Shown piece after piece: positions 1-6,959 of a stretch of DNA of 64,000 nucleotides. The stretch covers positions 1 through 64,000 of the forward strand of contig JBKJQN010000097.1 in NCBI GenBank assembly GCA_046593925.1, given 5' to 3'. Origin of the DNA: JAYVYM01 sp046593925. GTDB lineage: Bacteria > Actinomycetota > Actinomycetes > Mycobacteriales > SCTD01. The notes beneath the pieces were generated by a model. The model made no database searches and had not been told where the DNA came from. It saw only the letters and a program-made list of their open reading frames with translations. The position numbers and the translations under genes were made by a program. Position 1 is the stretch's first letter. Each line of letters begins with the position of its first letter.

Positions 1-165
1 CTGCTCTGCCACACCCACCACCACCAACTGCACGACCAACAACGCTGGCTCAGCTGCACCCACGGTCGGACGATGACCACCGCCGGCTGGCTCGACAACC
101 CCACCGACAACCCCCTCACCGGAGCCCGAGCCACCGGGCCGCCCGCCGCCGGACCACCCAGATGA
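1..165 (+). CDS. C-terminal end of a DUF222/HNH endonuclease family protein (5' end outside window)
   Basis: The frame is open from base 1 to the TGA at 163-165 and gives the last 54 residues of a protein whose start lies before the window. The stretch LCHTHHHQLH resembles the end of the HNH nuclease fold in the DUF222 (13E12-repeat) family, where a CxxHHHxxH segment carries the last metal/catalytic ligands. The full-length relative at 52768-54288 has the matching segment CDHTHHDLHEGG. The tail after it is Pro/Gly/Ala-rich and probably disordered. These proteins are multicopy in many actinobacteria; their biological role is not settled. The family call rests on a short segment. Confidence 0.6.
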   Translation: MLCHTHHHQLHDQQRWLSCTHGRTMTTAGWLDNPTDNPLTGARATGPPAAGPPR

Positions 166-301
166 CCCCGCCCCACCAGCCCAGCACCCACTGGGCCACC
201 CAGGCATGCCCGCGGGGCGACGTACGCCGTGATTGCCCTTCGGCTGCGTCGCGGGTGGAGCACGGGCCGGCCGGGGTCGGCCGCCACGAAATGACGAGGG
301 C

Positions 302-685
302 TCAGCCTTCGAGTTCGTCGGCGATCGCACGCAGGATCTGGGCCACCCGCTTGCCGGTGTCGCGATCGGGGTGCTTGCCCCGGCGCAGCGACGGCTGCAC
401 CTTGGCCTCCAGCAGCTTGATCATGTCCTCGACCATCAGCTGCAGGTCCTCGGCCGGGCGGCGGGCCGCGGCCAGCGTCGGCGGGGCGTCGAGGACCCGC
501 ACCGACAGCGCCTGCTCGCCGCGTTTGCCGGCGGCGACACCGAACTCAAGGCGGGTCCCGGCCTTGAGCTCTTCGACACCTTCGGGCAGCGCAGCCTTGG
601 GGACGAAGACGTCACCGCCGTCGTCGCGCGCGACGAAGCCGAAGCCCTTGTCCTTGTCGTAGAACTTGACCTTGCCGGTGGGCAC
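302..685 (-). CDS. Cold-shock domain protein with C-terminal helical extension
   Basis: A 127-residue single-stranded nucleic-acid binding protein. Residues 1-67 form the cold-shock domain, starting PTGKVKFYDKDKGFGFV, with the RNP1 motif KGFGFV near residues 12-17 and RNP2 as VFVPK. The usual RNP2 is VFVH, so the conserved His is replaced by Pro. Residues 75-127 are a helical extension typical of the longer actinobacterial form. The GTG at 683-685 was chosen because GAGAGAAGG lies about 6 bases upstream and homologues begin at this point; an upstream extension in frame would overlap the divergent gene at 726. Cytoplasmic, probably an RNA chaperone. Confidence 0.88.
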   Translation of the reverse strand: MPTGKVKFYDKDKGFGFVARDDGGDVFVPKAALPEGVEELKAGTRLEFGVAAGKRGEQALSVRVLDAPPTLAAARRPAEDLQLMVEDMIKLLEAKVQPSLRRGKHPDRDTGKRVAQILRAIADELEG

Positions 686-716
686 GGTGCCTTCTCTCGC
701 TCGTGGGACCACTAAT

Positions 717-2354
717 CTAGGCCGTGTGACCGCCCGCCACGCCGCTCCCCGTGAGCGGCGCCCCGGCGACCTGCTCGTGCGACTCGGTGCGGGCATCTTC
801 GCCGTAGGGGTCATCGGCATCCTGGCGATCCTCGTGCCGTTTCTGGCGGGCACCCGGCGAGACGCCCCGGCCGGGCTCGACCTGTTGGCCCTGCTGCTCC
901 CGCTCGGCTTCGGGCTGGCCCTGCTCGGGCTGTTCCGGAGCGCCCGCTCGCACGAGTAGATCGTTCAGCGACCCACTGCGGAACACACCGGCCTCGACCC
1001 GCTCGAAACCCGCTGCGAGTACGACGTCCCGGGCGACCTCATCCCAGCGGCCGAGCGCTGCGGGGTCGAGCTCGACCCTCGCCCGACCGTCGCCCAGGTC
1101 GCGCACCCGGACGTCGGTCGGCGACAGCAGCGCCCGCAACCCCGTCTCGGCCCGGTCCACCCTGGCCAGGCGGGTGGGCGTGACCTGCACGCCGTACGCG
1201 ATGCGACTGGCGAGGCAGGCGAGCGCCGGCTTGTCGGCGGTGCGCAGACCCCACCGGCGAGATGCCTCGCGCACCTGGGCCTTGCTGAGCCCGGCGTCGA
1301 GCAACGGCGTGACGGCCGCCCGCTCGGCGGCCGCGCGGATACCCGGCCGGAAGCCCGCGACCGCGTCGTCGGCGTTGGTACCGGTCGCCACCGCTGCGAG
1401 TCCGAGGCCGTGGGCGAGTGGCCGGAGGGTGTCGAGCAGGGTGGCCTTGCAGTGGAAGCACCGGTCGGCGCCGTTGGCGACATAGCCCGCACGCGACAGC
1501 TCGTCGGTGCCGGGCGTGAGATGCCGGACGCCGAGGGCCGCGGCGAACGCGGCTGCCGGCGGGAGCTCGGTGGCGGCCAATGACGGGCTGACGGCGGTCG
1601 CGGCCACGACCTGCCCAGCGCCGAGAGCCCGGACCGCCGCGGCCAACAGGAACGCGCTGTCAGCGCCGCCGGAGAAGGCCACCAGCACGCTCCCGAGCTC
1701 GCACAGCCGAGCCTCGAGCGCGCCGAGCCGGATCGTCAGCAGCTGGTCGGACCACCAGGCCGGGAAGCCGGTCAGGTCGTCGAGCAGGACATCGGCGCCG
1801 ACCGGTTCGGCGCCACCGGTGCGCACCCCGACGCTGAGCGCACCAGCCGCCCGCGCACCCAGGACGTCGTACGGATGGTCGCCGACGTAGACGACCGCGC
1901 CGAGCTCGCGCAGGGCGGCGCCCTTGCCCTCGCCCCAGACCCAGCCGACGACGGCGTCGACCTCGATCCCGACCTGGGCCAGCGTCAGCTGAGCCAGCGC
2001 CTCCTGCTTGGCGGTGACCACGACGACCCGGGTGCCGGTCGCCCGCACCGCCGCGACGGCTTCGCGAGCACCTTCGAGCGCCACGGTCCGCCGGACGCCG
2101 AGCTGCGCCATCAGCTCGCGGTAGCGCTGAGCGACCGGCTCGATGCGGTCAGGCGCCACCCAGTGTTCGAGTTCGTGCTCGAGCGGTGGCCCGAGGCGGC
2201 TGGCCCAGAGCGCCCCGTCGATGGCCACGCCCTCCTCGTGGGCAAGGACCGCCGCGACGGCAATGACGCCTGGGCGCGAGTCGACGAGCGTCATGTCGAG
2301 GTCGAAGCCGACGGCGAGATCCACGCCCGCAGCGTAGGTCGAACCCCGATGCAT
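717..2354 (-). CDS. HAD-family hydrolase fused to a LarE-like PP-loop sulfur transferase
   Basis: A 545-residue two-domain protein. Residues 12-200 are a HAD phosphatase with all four motifs: FDLDMT (catalytic Asp), VVVTAK, a Lys in GEGKGAA and VYVGDHPYD. Residues 212-468 are an ATP-dependent LarE/ExsB-type PP-loop enzyme: SGGADS (228-233), RCFHCK (298-303), TNADD, and KPALACLASR with Cys380 at the position of the sacrificial cysteine of LarE. LarE makes the thiol groups of the nickel-pincer nucleotide cofactor; its partners LarB and LarC are not in this window. No ATG/GTG lies at the domain junction, so this reads as one polypeptide. Residues after about 466 are Gln/Glu/Arg-rich and antisense to the gene at 726-959. 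GTG 2324 is an alternative start. Confidence 0.82.
   Translation of the reverse strand: MHRGSTYAAGVDLAVGFDLDMTLVDSRPGVIAVAAVLAHEEGVAIDGALWASRLGPPLEHELEHWVAPDRIEPVAQRYRELMAQLGVRRTVALEGAREAVAAVRATGTRVVVVTAKQEALAQLTLAQVGIEVDAVVGWVWGEGKGAALRELGAVVYVGDHPYDVLGARAAGALSVGVRTGGAEPVGADVLLDDLTGFPAWWSDQLLTIRLGALEARLCELGSVLVAFSGGADSAFLLAAAVRALGAGQVVAATAVSPSLAATELPPAAAFAAALGVRHLTPGTDELSRAGYVANGADRCFHCKATLLDTLRPLAHGLGLAAVATGTNADDAVAGFRPGIRAAAERAAVTPLLDAGLSKAQVREASRRWGLRTADKPALACLASRIAYGVQVTPTRLARVDRAETGLRALLSPTDVRVRDLGDGRARVELDPAALGRWDEVARDVVLAAGFERVEAGVFRSGSLNDLLVRAGAPEQPEQGQPEAEREQQGQQVEPGRGVSPGARQKRHEDRQDADDPYGEDARTESHEQVAGAPLTGSGVAGGHTA
726..959 (+). CDS. Small two-helix membrane protein
   Basis: A 77-residue protein starting at GTG 726 (VTARHAAPRER), divergent from the cold-shock gene 40 bases away. 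A basic N-terminus is followed by two hydrophobic segments of about 20 residues separated by a short polar loop (GTRRDAPAG), so it is a predicted helical hairpin in the membrane with a basic C-terminal tail. Third codon positions are strongly GC-rich, which supports real coding. It lies entirely inside the antisense 3' extension of the LarE fusion gene. Function unknown; the place next to a long-form cold-shock gene is the only contextual hint. Confidence 0.6.
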   Translation: MTARHAAPRERRPGDLLVRLGAGIFAVGVIGILAILVPFLAGTRRDAPAGLDLLALLLPLGFGLALLGLFRSARSHE

Positions 2355-2539
2355 GGCTGCGGCGCACCGTGTTTGTTCGGCGCCGCGACCACATCAGCAG
2401 GGAAGGCACGCTGATTCGGCCGCCGGAATCTCCCGCCGAGCGCGGCACGGGCGGCGAAGGCCTCCGCTTCGCTGCAGTTGTGGTCGCTGTCCCGAGGAGC
2501 CGCCGTCCGGGGCGACCCTGGTGTCGCTCCCCGCCCGGT

Positions 2540-2600
2540 GATCCACGGACAGTTGGGCACCTCTGGGTGGCCGAATCACGTGCCCAACCTTCCGTGGATC
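2540..2600. repeat. Long imperfect inverted repeat (stem-loop) in the intergenic region
   Basis: Two 21-base arms, 2540-2560 (GATCCACGGA-CA-GTTGGGCAC) and 2580-2600, pair at 19 of 21 positions around a 19-base spacer; the only mismatches are two adjacent central bases. No T-run follows on either strand, so it is not a classic intrinsic terminator. It sits in the 287 bases between the membrane-protein gene ending at 2642 and the LarE fusion start. It could be a stem-loop terminator of the actinobacterial type, a dispersed palindromic element or a processing site. Nothing else recognisable was seen in this interval. Confidence 0.8.
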
Positions 2601-2641
2601 TTCGGGCCAGGCGGGGCGGGTAGGCCGGGGCGGGGGTTGGC

Positions 2642-3346
2642 TCAGCCCTGGTACGCCGGGGCGGGGCTCGACCGGGCGCGATGGCGCGGCGAGAGCACGG
2701 GGGCGGCCAGTGCGGCCACGAGGAGCAGCAACAGGACCGGGACGAGCCCGGTCCAGGCAGCGGCCGCGAAGGGCACCGTGCCAAGGACCATCAGCCCGGC
2801 AGCCGTTGCTGCGCTGTGCCAGCCGACGCAGGCCGCGCTGATCAGCGCGATGCCGCCCAGTCCACCGATCACCAGGACGGGGGGCGAGGCGCCGGCAGCC
2901 ATCAACAGCTCGAATGCACCCACGCTTGCGAGCAGGACCCGCAGCCAGTTGCGGCGGACGTCGTCGGCGGCGGCCCGGTAGTCCTCGATGCTCAGCGCCG
3001 CACCGAGCAGCAACAGCGGACCAGGGACGAACCACAGCCGACCGACCGTGCTGAAGCAGACGCCCGCGACGACAGCCACGGCGGTGACGGCGGCGAGCCG
3101 CATCCCGGGCCGGCGCCCGATCGTGGCGAGCAGGGCTGCGGCGGCCAGGGCGGCGACGCCGGACAAGCCGATCGTCAGCAGGCCCAGGGCAACTGGCGCC
3201 TGCTTGGCACCCGTCCAGCCCGGAATCGTCGCGCCGATGGTGGCCTGCAGGGCGCCGGCCAACAGCCCGAGACCGGCGCCAGCCAAGCTCATCCGGCCGC
3301 CGGCGCGTTGGCGGGAGGCCAGGCGGGCAGCCGGCACATCCGTCAT
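2642..3346 (-). CDS. Multi-pass membrane protein of unknown function
   Basis: A 234-residue, Ala/Leu/Gly-rich protein with about six to seven predicted transmembrane helices starting near residue 20, and a short basic C-terminal tail (RHRARSSPAPAYQG). No catalytic motif was recognised. Its ATG overlaps the TGA of the upstream nitroreductase gene by four bases (3343-3346), so the two are almost certainly co-transcribed and translationally coupled. That suggests a membrane partner or accessory of the nitroreductase-like protein, but this is inference from position only. Confidence 0.75.
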   Translation of the reverse strand: MTDVPAARLASRQRAGGRMSLAGAGLGLLAGALQATIGATIPGWTGAKQAPVALGLLTIGLSGVAALAAAALLATIGRRPGMRLAAVTAVAVVAGVCFSTVGRLWFVPGPLLLLGAALSIEDYRAAADDVRRNWLRVLLASVGAFELLMAAGASPPVLVIGGLGGIALISAACVGWHSAATAAGLMVLGTVPFAAAAWTGLVPVLLLLLVAALAAPVLSPRHRARSSPAPAYQG

Positions 3347-4560
3347 CGGGTCACCGCCGCGAGCGATCGACGCGGACTCAGCCGGGCGGCACGGGCGGCG
3401 TAGCCGACCCGGAACGCCGCAAGCGGCTGGACACCGGTGGGGAGCAGCCGCGCGAACCGCGGAGCGAACGTCGGCAACGAGTGCGTGGCTCGTTCGCGGT
3501 CGATGCGCTCGGTGATCTGGTTCATGTGCTGCAGCGCCACGCCCTGGTCGGTCGCAGCGAGATGCACACGTTGCAGGAGCCGGCCCCCGATCAGCTGGGC
3601 GGCTGCGTCATCCGGATCGATCACGGTCAGGACGCCGTACGCCGCGGCGGTCCTGGTGTGGACGTCGCGGGTCTGGTCGATCCAAAACGCATCACCGCTG
3701 CCGCGGGAGGATGCCGGCAGCAGTTTGGCCGCCGTGAGCATCAGCGGCGCCAGGCCCTGGCCGTCGAGGGTGAGGCCGTCGCGATGCCGCTGGATCGCGT
3801 CGTCGGTGGAGCGGAACCAGCCGAAGCTGTCCCTGGACTGCTGTTCGTCGGCAGTGATCGCGATCGCCGCATCGACCATCAACGCACCGATGGCCCCCTT
3901 CTCGGCGGTCCCGGTCACCCAGTGAATGCCGACGCCGGGCAACCCCGTCACGTCGACGAGCCTGCTGAGCAGGTCCGCCGACATCAGCTGCGCACGGTAG
4001 GGGCCGCGGTTGCTGTGCCGGCCCCCGATGGCGTCGTACGACGGCGACGACGCGGGACTGGCGGGAGCCAACTGGACGTGCGCCACATGGTCGCCGGTCC
4101 GGTCGCCGGGGAGCAACGTGACCGTCGGGGCGAAGCCGCGGGCTCGGGCGGCCAGCACGAGATTCTCGAGCGCACAGCCGAGGCCGAGATGCAGCTCACG
4201 GCCGACGGCGTCCAGGGCCCCGTTCTGCCGTCCCCTGTCGGCGTACAGATCGATGCTGGACCCGCCGACCTCGAACACCCATGGCTGGGTGTTGTGCGGG
4301 TTGGCAGCCAGGATCGCCGCCCCGACCACGCCGAGCGGACCGGGGGTGGATCGCCACTGCCGCCACGCCTCGAAGGCGTGCCCGTGGTCGGGATCGAGCA
4401 CCACCTGGTCGTAGACGCGGTAACTCAGCAGCCCCGAGCCCGCGACCACGACGGTCGCCCCGGCGACGGCAGCGCCCTTGAGCAGCGAACGTCTGGACAC
4501 CACCCCAGCTGCCTCAGTCGCGAGCACCTGCGGGTCGTGGAGCAGCCTGGTCGTCAACAT
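3343..4560 (-). CDS. Acg-like nitroreductase-family protein with Tat-type N-terminus
   Basis: A 405-residue protein. Residues 20-50 contain SRRSLLKG followed by a hydrophobic stretch, a twin-arginine signal or anchor. The rest resembles the actinobacterial Acg/nitroreductase branch: AANPHNTQPWVF near the start of the fold, then two nitroreductase-like halves (GRHSNRGPY is the second landmark). In the Mycobacterium Acg relative the domain is thought to bind flavin rather than to act as an active reductase, so enzymatic activity is uncertain. ATG 4560 was chosen because AGGA lies 8-9 bases upstream. It leads a two-gene unit with the membrane protein ending at 2642 and is divergent from the MFS gene. 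Confidence 0.8.
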   Translation of the reverse strand: MLTTRLLHDPQVLATEAAGVVSRRSLLKGAAVAGATVVVAGSGLLSYRVYDQVVLDPDHGHAFEAWRQWRSTPGPLGVVGAAILAANPHNTQPWVFEVGGSSIDLYADRGRQNGALDAVGRELHLGLGCALENLVLAARARGFAPTVTLLPGDRTGDHVAHVQLAPASPASSPSYDAIGGRHSNRGPYRAQLMSADLLSRLVDVTGLPGVGIHWVTGTAEKGAIGALMVDAAIAITADEQQSRDSFGWFRSTDDAIQRHRDGLTLDGQGLAPLMLTAAKLLPASSRGSGDAFWIDQTRDVHTRTAAAYGVLTVIDPDDAAAQLIGGRLLQRVHLAATDQGVALQHMNQITERIDRERATHSLPTFAPRFARLLPTGVQPLAAFRVGYAARAARLSPRRSLAAVTR

Positions 4561-4574
4561 CGCTTTTTCCTGCC

Positions 4575-4603
4575 GTCCGGTCCACGCTCGCGCAGGACCG
4601 GAC
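4575..4603. promoter_or_regulatory. Perfect inverted repeat in divergent promoter region
   Basis: GTCCGGTCC (4575-4583) and GGACCGGAC (4595-4603) are perfect complements around an 11-base spacer. The element lies in the 117 bases between the divergent nitroreductase (start 4560) and MFS transporter (start 4678), so it can act as an operator for either or both, or as a leader hairpin on the nitroreductase transcript. No regulator gene adjoins it. Confidence 0.5.
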
Positions 4604-4612
4604 CGGCGGCCA

Positions 4613-4632
4613 GGGTCGAAGGTCATCGACCC
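4613..4632. promoter_or_regulatory. Second inverted repeat in the same divergent region
   Basis: GGGTCGA (4613-4619) and TCGACCC (4626-4632) are perfect 7-base complements around a 6-base spacer, giving a 20-base dyad typical in size of a dimeric repressor site. It is nearer the MFS transporter start and is separate from the dyad at 4575-4603. Confidence 0.45.
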
Positions 4633-4677
4633 AGTCACGGCGAAAACCTGTCGTGCCCCATTGCCAGACTCAGCCAC

Positions 4678-5931
4678 GTGCTCTCCGTCCTGCGTCTGCG
4701 CGAGTTCCGGCTGCTCTGGCTCGGGCAGAGCATCAGCCTGCTCGGCGACGGCCTGGTCGTGGTCGCACTCGGGTTGTTCATCACCCGGCTGACGGGAAAT
4801 CCCGCCGACGTCGGCCTGGTGCTCGCCGCCTACGCCGTGCCGCTTGTCGCGTTCGTGCTGCTCGGCGGGGTCGTCGCCGACCGGCTGCCGCGCCAGCGCG
4901 TGATGGTGGTCAGCGACACCGTCCGGGCCGTGCTGCACGGCGTGCTGGCGGTGCTGATCCTCACCGGCACGGTGCGGGTCTGGCAGATGGTCGTCATCGG
5001 CATGGTGTTCGGCACGGCCGAGGCCTTCTTCCGGCCGGCCTACACCGGACTGGTGCCGCAGACCGTCGGCGAGGACCGCATCCAGGACGCCCAGGCCCTG
5101 TCGGGCGTGTCGGCGGAGATCTCCGAGGTGGCTAGCCCGGCGCTGGCCACCGCGCTGGTGCTCGGCGTCGGGGCCTCCGCGGCGTTCGCCCTGGACGCGC
5201 TGAGCTTCGTGGTGTCCGCGCTGCTGCTGCTCCGGCTGCGGCCACGTGAGCGGGGTGAGCCGGCGCCGCCCGCCAGCGTCCTGCAGGACCTGCGCGCAGG
5301 CTGGGACGCCGTCCGCGAACGGGCCTGGGTGTGGGCGACCGTGCTGGCCTTCTCGGTCGCGCTGCTGGTCTCGCTGGCGCCGTTCTTCGTACTCGGTGCC
5401 GCGCTCGCGCAGGACGCCTACGGCACGTCCGCGGTCTACGGACTCACCAACGCGGCCTGGGGCGTCGGGACCGTGACCGGCGCGATCGTCGGCTCCCGCT
5501 GGCGCCCGGAGCGGCCGATGCGCGCCGCACTACTCGCCGCGGTGCCGTGGCCGCTGAGCCTGTCGGTGTACGCCGTCGGCCCCCCGCTGCCGGTCCTCTA
5601 CCCCGCGATGTCCGCAGCCGGCCTCGGCATCGGGCTGTTCATCGTGTGGTGGGAGACGGCGATCGCGCAGCGCATCCCGCCGCACCTGCTCTCCCGGGTA
5701 GCGGCGTGGGACTGGATGGGCTCTCTGGCGTTGCTGCCACTGGGCTACCTGCTGGCCGGTCCACTCGGTGCGCTGGTCGGCGAGCGTCGCCTGCTGATGG
5801 TCGGTGGCCTGGTCGGTGCGGCAGCGATGGCACTCGCCCTGCTGCCACGCTCCACCCGCGCGCTCGCCCGCCTCGACGCCCCGCCGGACCCGACCGGGGA
5901 GCCCGTCCACACGGCGGTGCTACCGGGCTGA
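4678..5931 (+). CDS. MFS drug/siderophore exporter (EntS/DHA3-like)
   Basis: A 417-residue polytopic membrane protein with about 12 predicted helices. The start LRLREFRLLWLGQSISLLGD is the standard opening of the DHA3/enterobactin-exporter type MFS branch, and the loop after helix 2 has GGVVADRLPRQRVM, the family motif A (GxxxDRxxRRxxM-like). A long central loop (RLRPRERGEPAPP) separates the two six-helix halves. GTG 4678 was chosen because the N-terminus then matches the family; an open frame upstream is antisense to the nitroreductase. Expected to export a small hydrophobic compound; the substrate cannot be read from the sequence. Confidence 0.85.
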   Translation: MLSVLRLREFRLLWLGQSISLLGDGLVVVALGLFITRLTGNPADVGLVLAAYAVPLVAFVLLGGVVADRLPRQRVMVVSDTVRAVLHGVLAVLILTGTVRVWQMVVIGMVFGTAEAFFRPAYTGLVPQTVGEDRIQDAQALSGVSAEISEVASPALATALVLGVGASAAFALDALSFVVSALLLLRLRPRERGEPAPPASVLQDLRAGWDAVRERAWVWATVLAFSVALLVSLAPFFVLGAALAQDAYGTSAVYGLTNAAWGVGTVTGAIVGSRWRPERPMRAALLAAVPWPLSLSVYAVGPPLPVLYPAMSAAGLGIGLFIVWWETAIAQRIPPHLLSRVAAWDWMGSLALLPLGYLLAGPLGALVGERRLLMVGGLVGAAAMALALLPRSTRALARLDAPPDPTGEPVHTAVLPG

Positions 5932-5965
5932 GGGCCCAGGCCGAGGGTCGGAGCAGCAAGGGGCG

Positions 5966-6580
5966 TCAGGCCCGCGGCTCGCGGCCGGTCAGCCCCAGCA
6001 GCCGCTCCTGGAGCGGCGCATCGGGCGCGACCGGAACGGCCGGGCCGAACACCCCCATCGCCCGCCAGGTCTCGGCCTGCGGCAGGAACTCGTCCCACAT
6101 GGCCTGCACGAGGTCGGCGTCGAGGGTCTCGTCGACCCCGACCACCCGCGCCAGGTCGACGGCGCGCAGGCCCCGGAACGAGATGACGTGCCAGAGCCCC
6201 TCGCGCGCAGGGAAGTCGCCGTAGGAGAAGTGCATGACGCGGTCGAGGTCGGTGAGCTCCTGCGCCGCCGTCACGCCCCGCTCGACGATGGAATGAAAGG
6301 CGGCACGAGGGTCGTCGCCGAGCAGGTCGCCGTCGTAGGCGGTCCGGCCGACTTCGTCCATCGTGCGGCCGGCCAGCATGTCGGGCATCCACGCCTCGTC
6401 GTAGGCGTGGTAGCCCAGCAGCTGCCGCAGGGTCACCCGCTCGTCCGGCGCGGCGTGGCTCGCGAAGGAGACCGGCAGCACGGTGTCCCACTGGTCGTCA
6501 CGCACCTGCTGCACCACCCGGTCGAGGGCGCGGTCGGCGAGGACGAAGCTGGCGGTCGGTGTCACGGCGGTCGGTGTCAT
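5966..6580 (-). CDS. TIGR03086-family (DinB/mycothiol-dependent-like fold) metal-binding protein
   Basis: A 204-residue protein of the DinB / mycothiol-dependent maleylpyruvate isomerase superfamily. The C-terminal GVFGPAVPV...DAPLQERLLGLTGREP is the signature ending of the actinobacterial TIGR03086 group. His residues in the first helices (LLGYHAYDE) and later (GLWHVISFRG) are candidate metal ligands. ATG 6580 has GGGAG 7-9 bases upstream and gives the expected length; an in-frame ATG at 6643 has no such support. Family members are often mycothiol-associated transferases; substrate unknown. Confidence 0.78.
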   Translation of the reverse strand: MTPTAVTPTASFVLADRALDRVVQQVRDDQWDTVLPVSFASHAAPDERVTLRQLLGYHAYDEAWMPDMLAGRTMDEVGRTAYDGDLLGDDPRAAFHSIVERGVTAAQELTDLDRVMHFSYGDFPAREGLWHVISFRGLRAVDLARVVGVDETLDADLVQAMWDEFLPQAETWRAMGVFGPAVPVAPDAPLQERLLGLTGREPRA

Positions 6581-6656
6581 GGTGGGCTCCCGGAGGATGG
6601 GCACGAGGCGGCTGCCTGGTGCCCGTCTCACGTTAGCCAGCACCTCCGACAGTTTT

Positions 6657-6680
6657 CCACGACCACGACCACGACCACGA
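6657..6680. repeat. Hexanucleotide tandem repeat (CCACGA)4
   Basis: Four exact copies of CCACGA lie between the TIGR03086 gene start and the small secreted-peptide gene. No gene is disrupted. A microsatellite of this kind can vary in copy number; it lies upstream of the TIGR03086 gene, where length changes could affect its promoter. Confidence 0.85.
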
Positions 6681-6688
6681 CCGTCTCC

Positions 6689-6898
6689 TCAAGGCACGCT
6701 CGGTCGGCTGGCTGCCCTCGGCGGCTTCGTCGGGTCGGCGGAGCTCTGGTCGAGACGGTTGATCAGCTGGCCGCTGGTCGGCGGGAAGGCCGTGGCCGTC
6801 GCGCCCTGCACGAAGGAGGCGCCGCGGTCGGTGACGCCTGCGCGCAGCGCGGGGACGATCAGGGCGGCGGCGGTGACCGCGAGCACGGTGCGTCTCAT
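6689..6898 (-). CDS. Small predicted secreted protein
   Basis: A possible 69-residue product from ATG 6898. It begins MRRTVLAVTAAALIVPALRA, a typical Sec signal with a basic n-region and a 14-residue hydrophobic core, and the mature part is Ser/Thr/Pro-rich with no cysteine. No strong ribosome binding site is present, and it has no recognisable family. The next gene on the opposite strand starts 61 bases away at 6960, so it would share a divergent promoter. It may be spurious. Confidence 0.38.
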   Translation of the reverse strand: MRRTVLAVTAAALIVPALRAGVTDRGASFVQGATATAFPPTSGQLINRLDQSSADPTKPPRAASRPSVP

Positions 6899-6959
6899 GG
6901 TCGTCTGATTCGACGTGCGCGAGGTGACTCCTGCCGGCCGTAGGGGGCACGATGGGACG

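Noticed and set aside
3481..4677. Long plus-strand frame before the MFS transporter
   Set aside because: It is antisense to the Acg-like nitroreductase and has no protein family character; the transporter begins at GTG 4678.
6657..6680. CRISPR-like array
   Set aside because: The repeat unit is only 6 bases with no spacers; a simple microsatellite. No CRISPR array or cas gene was seen anywhere in the window.
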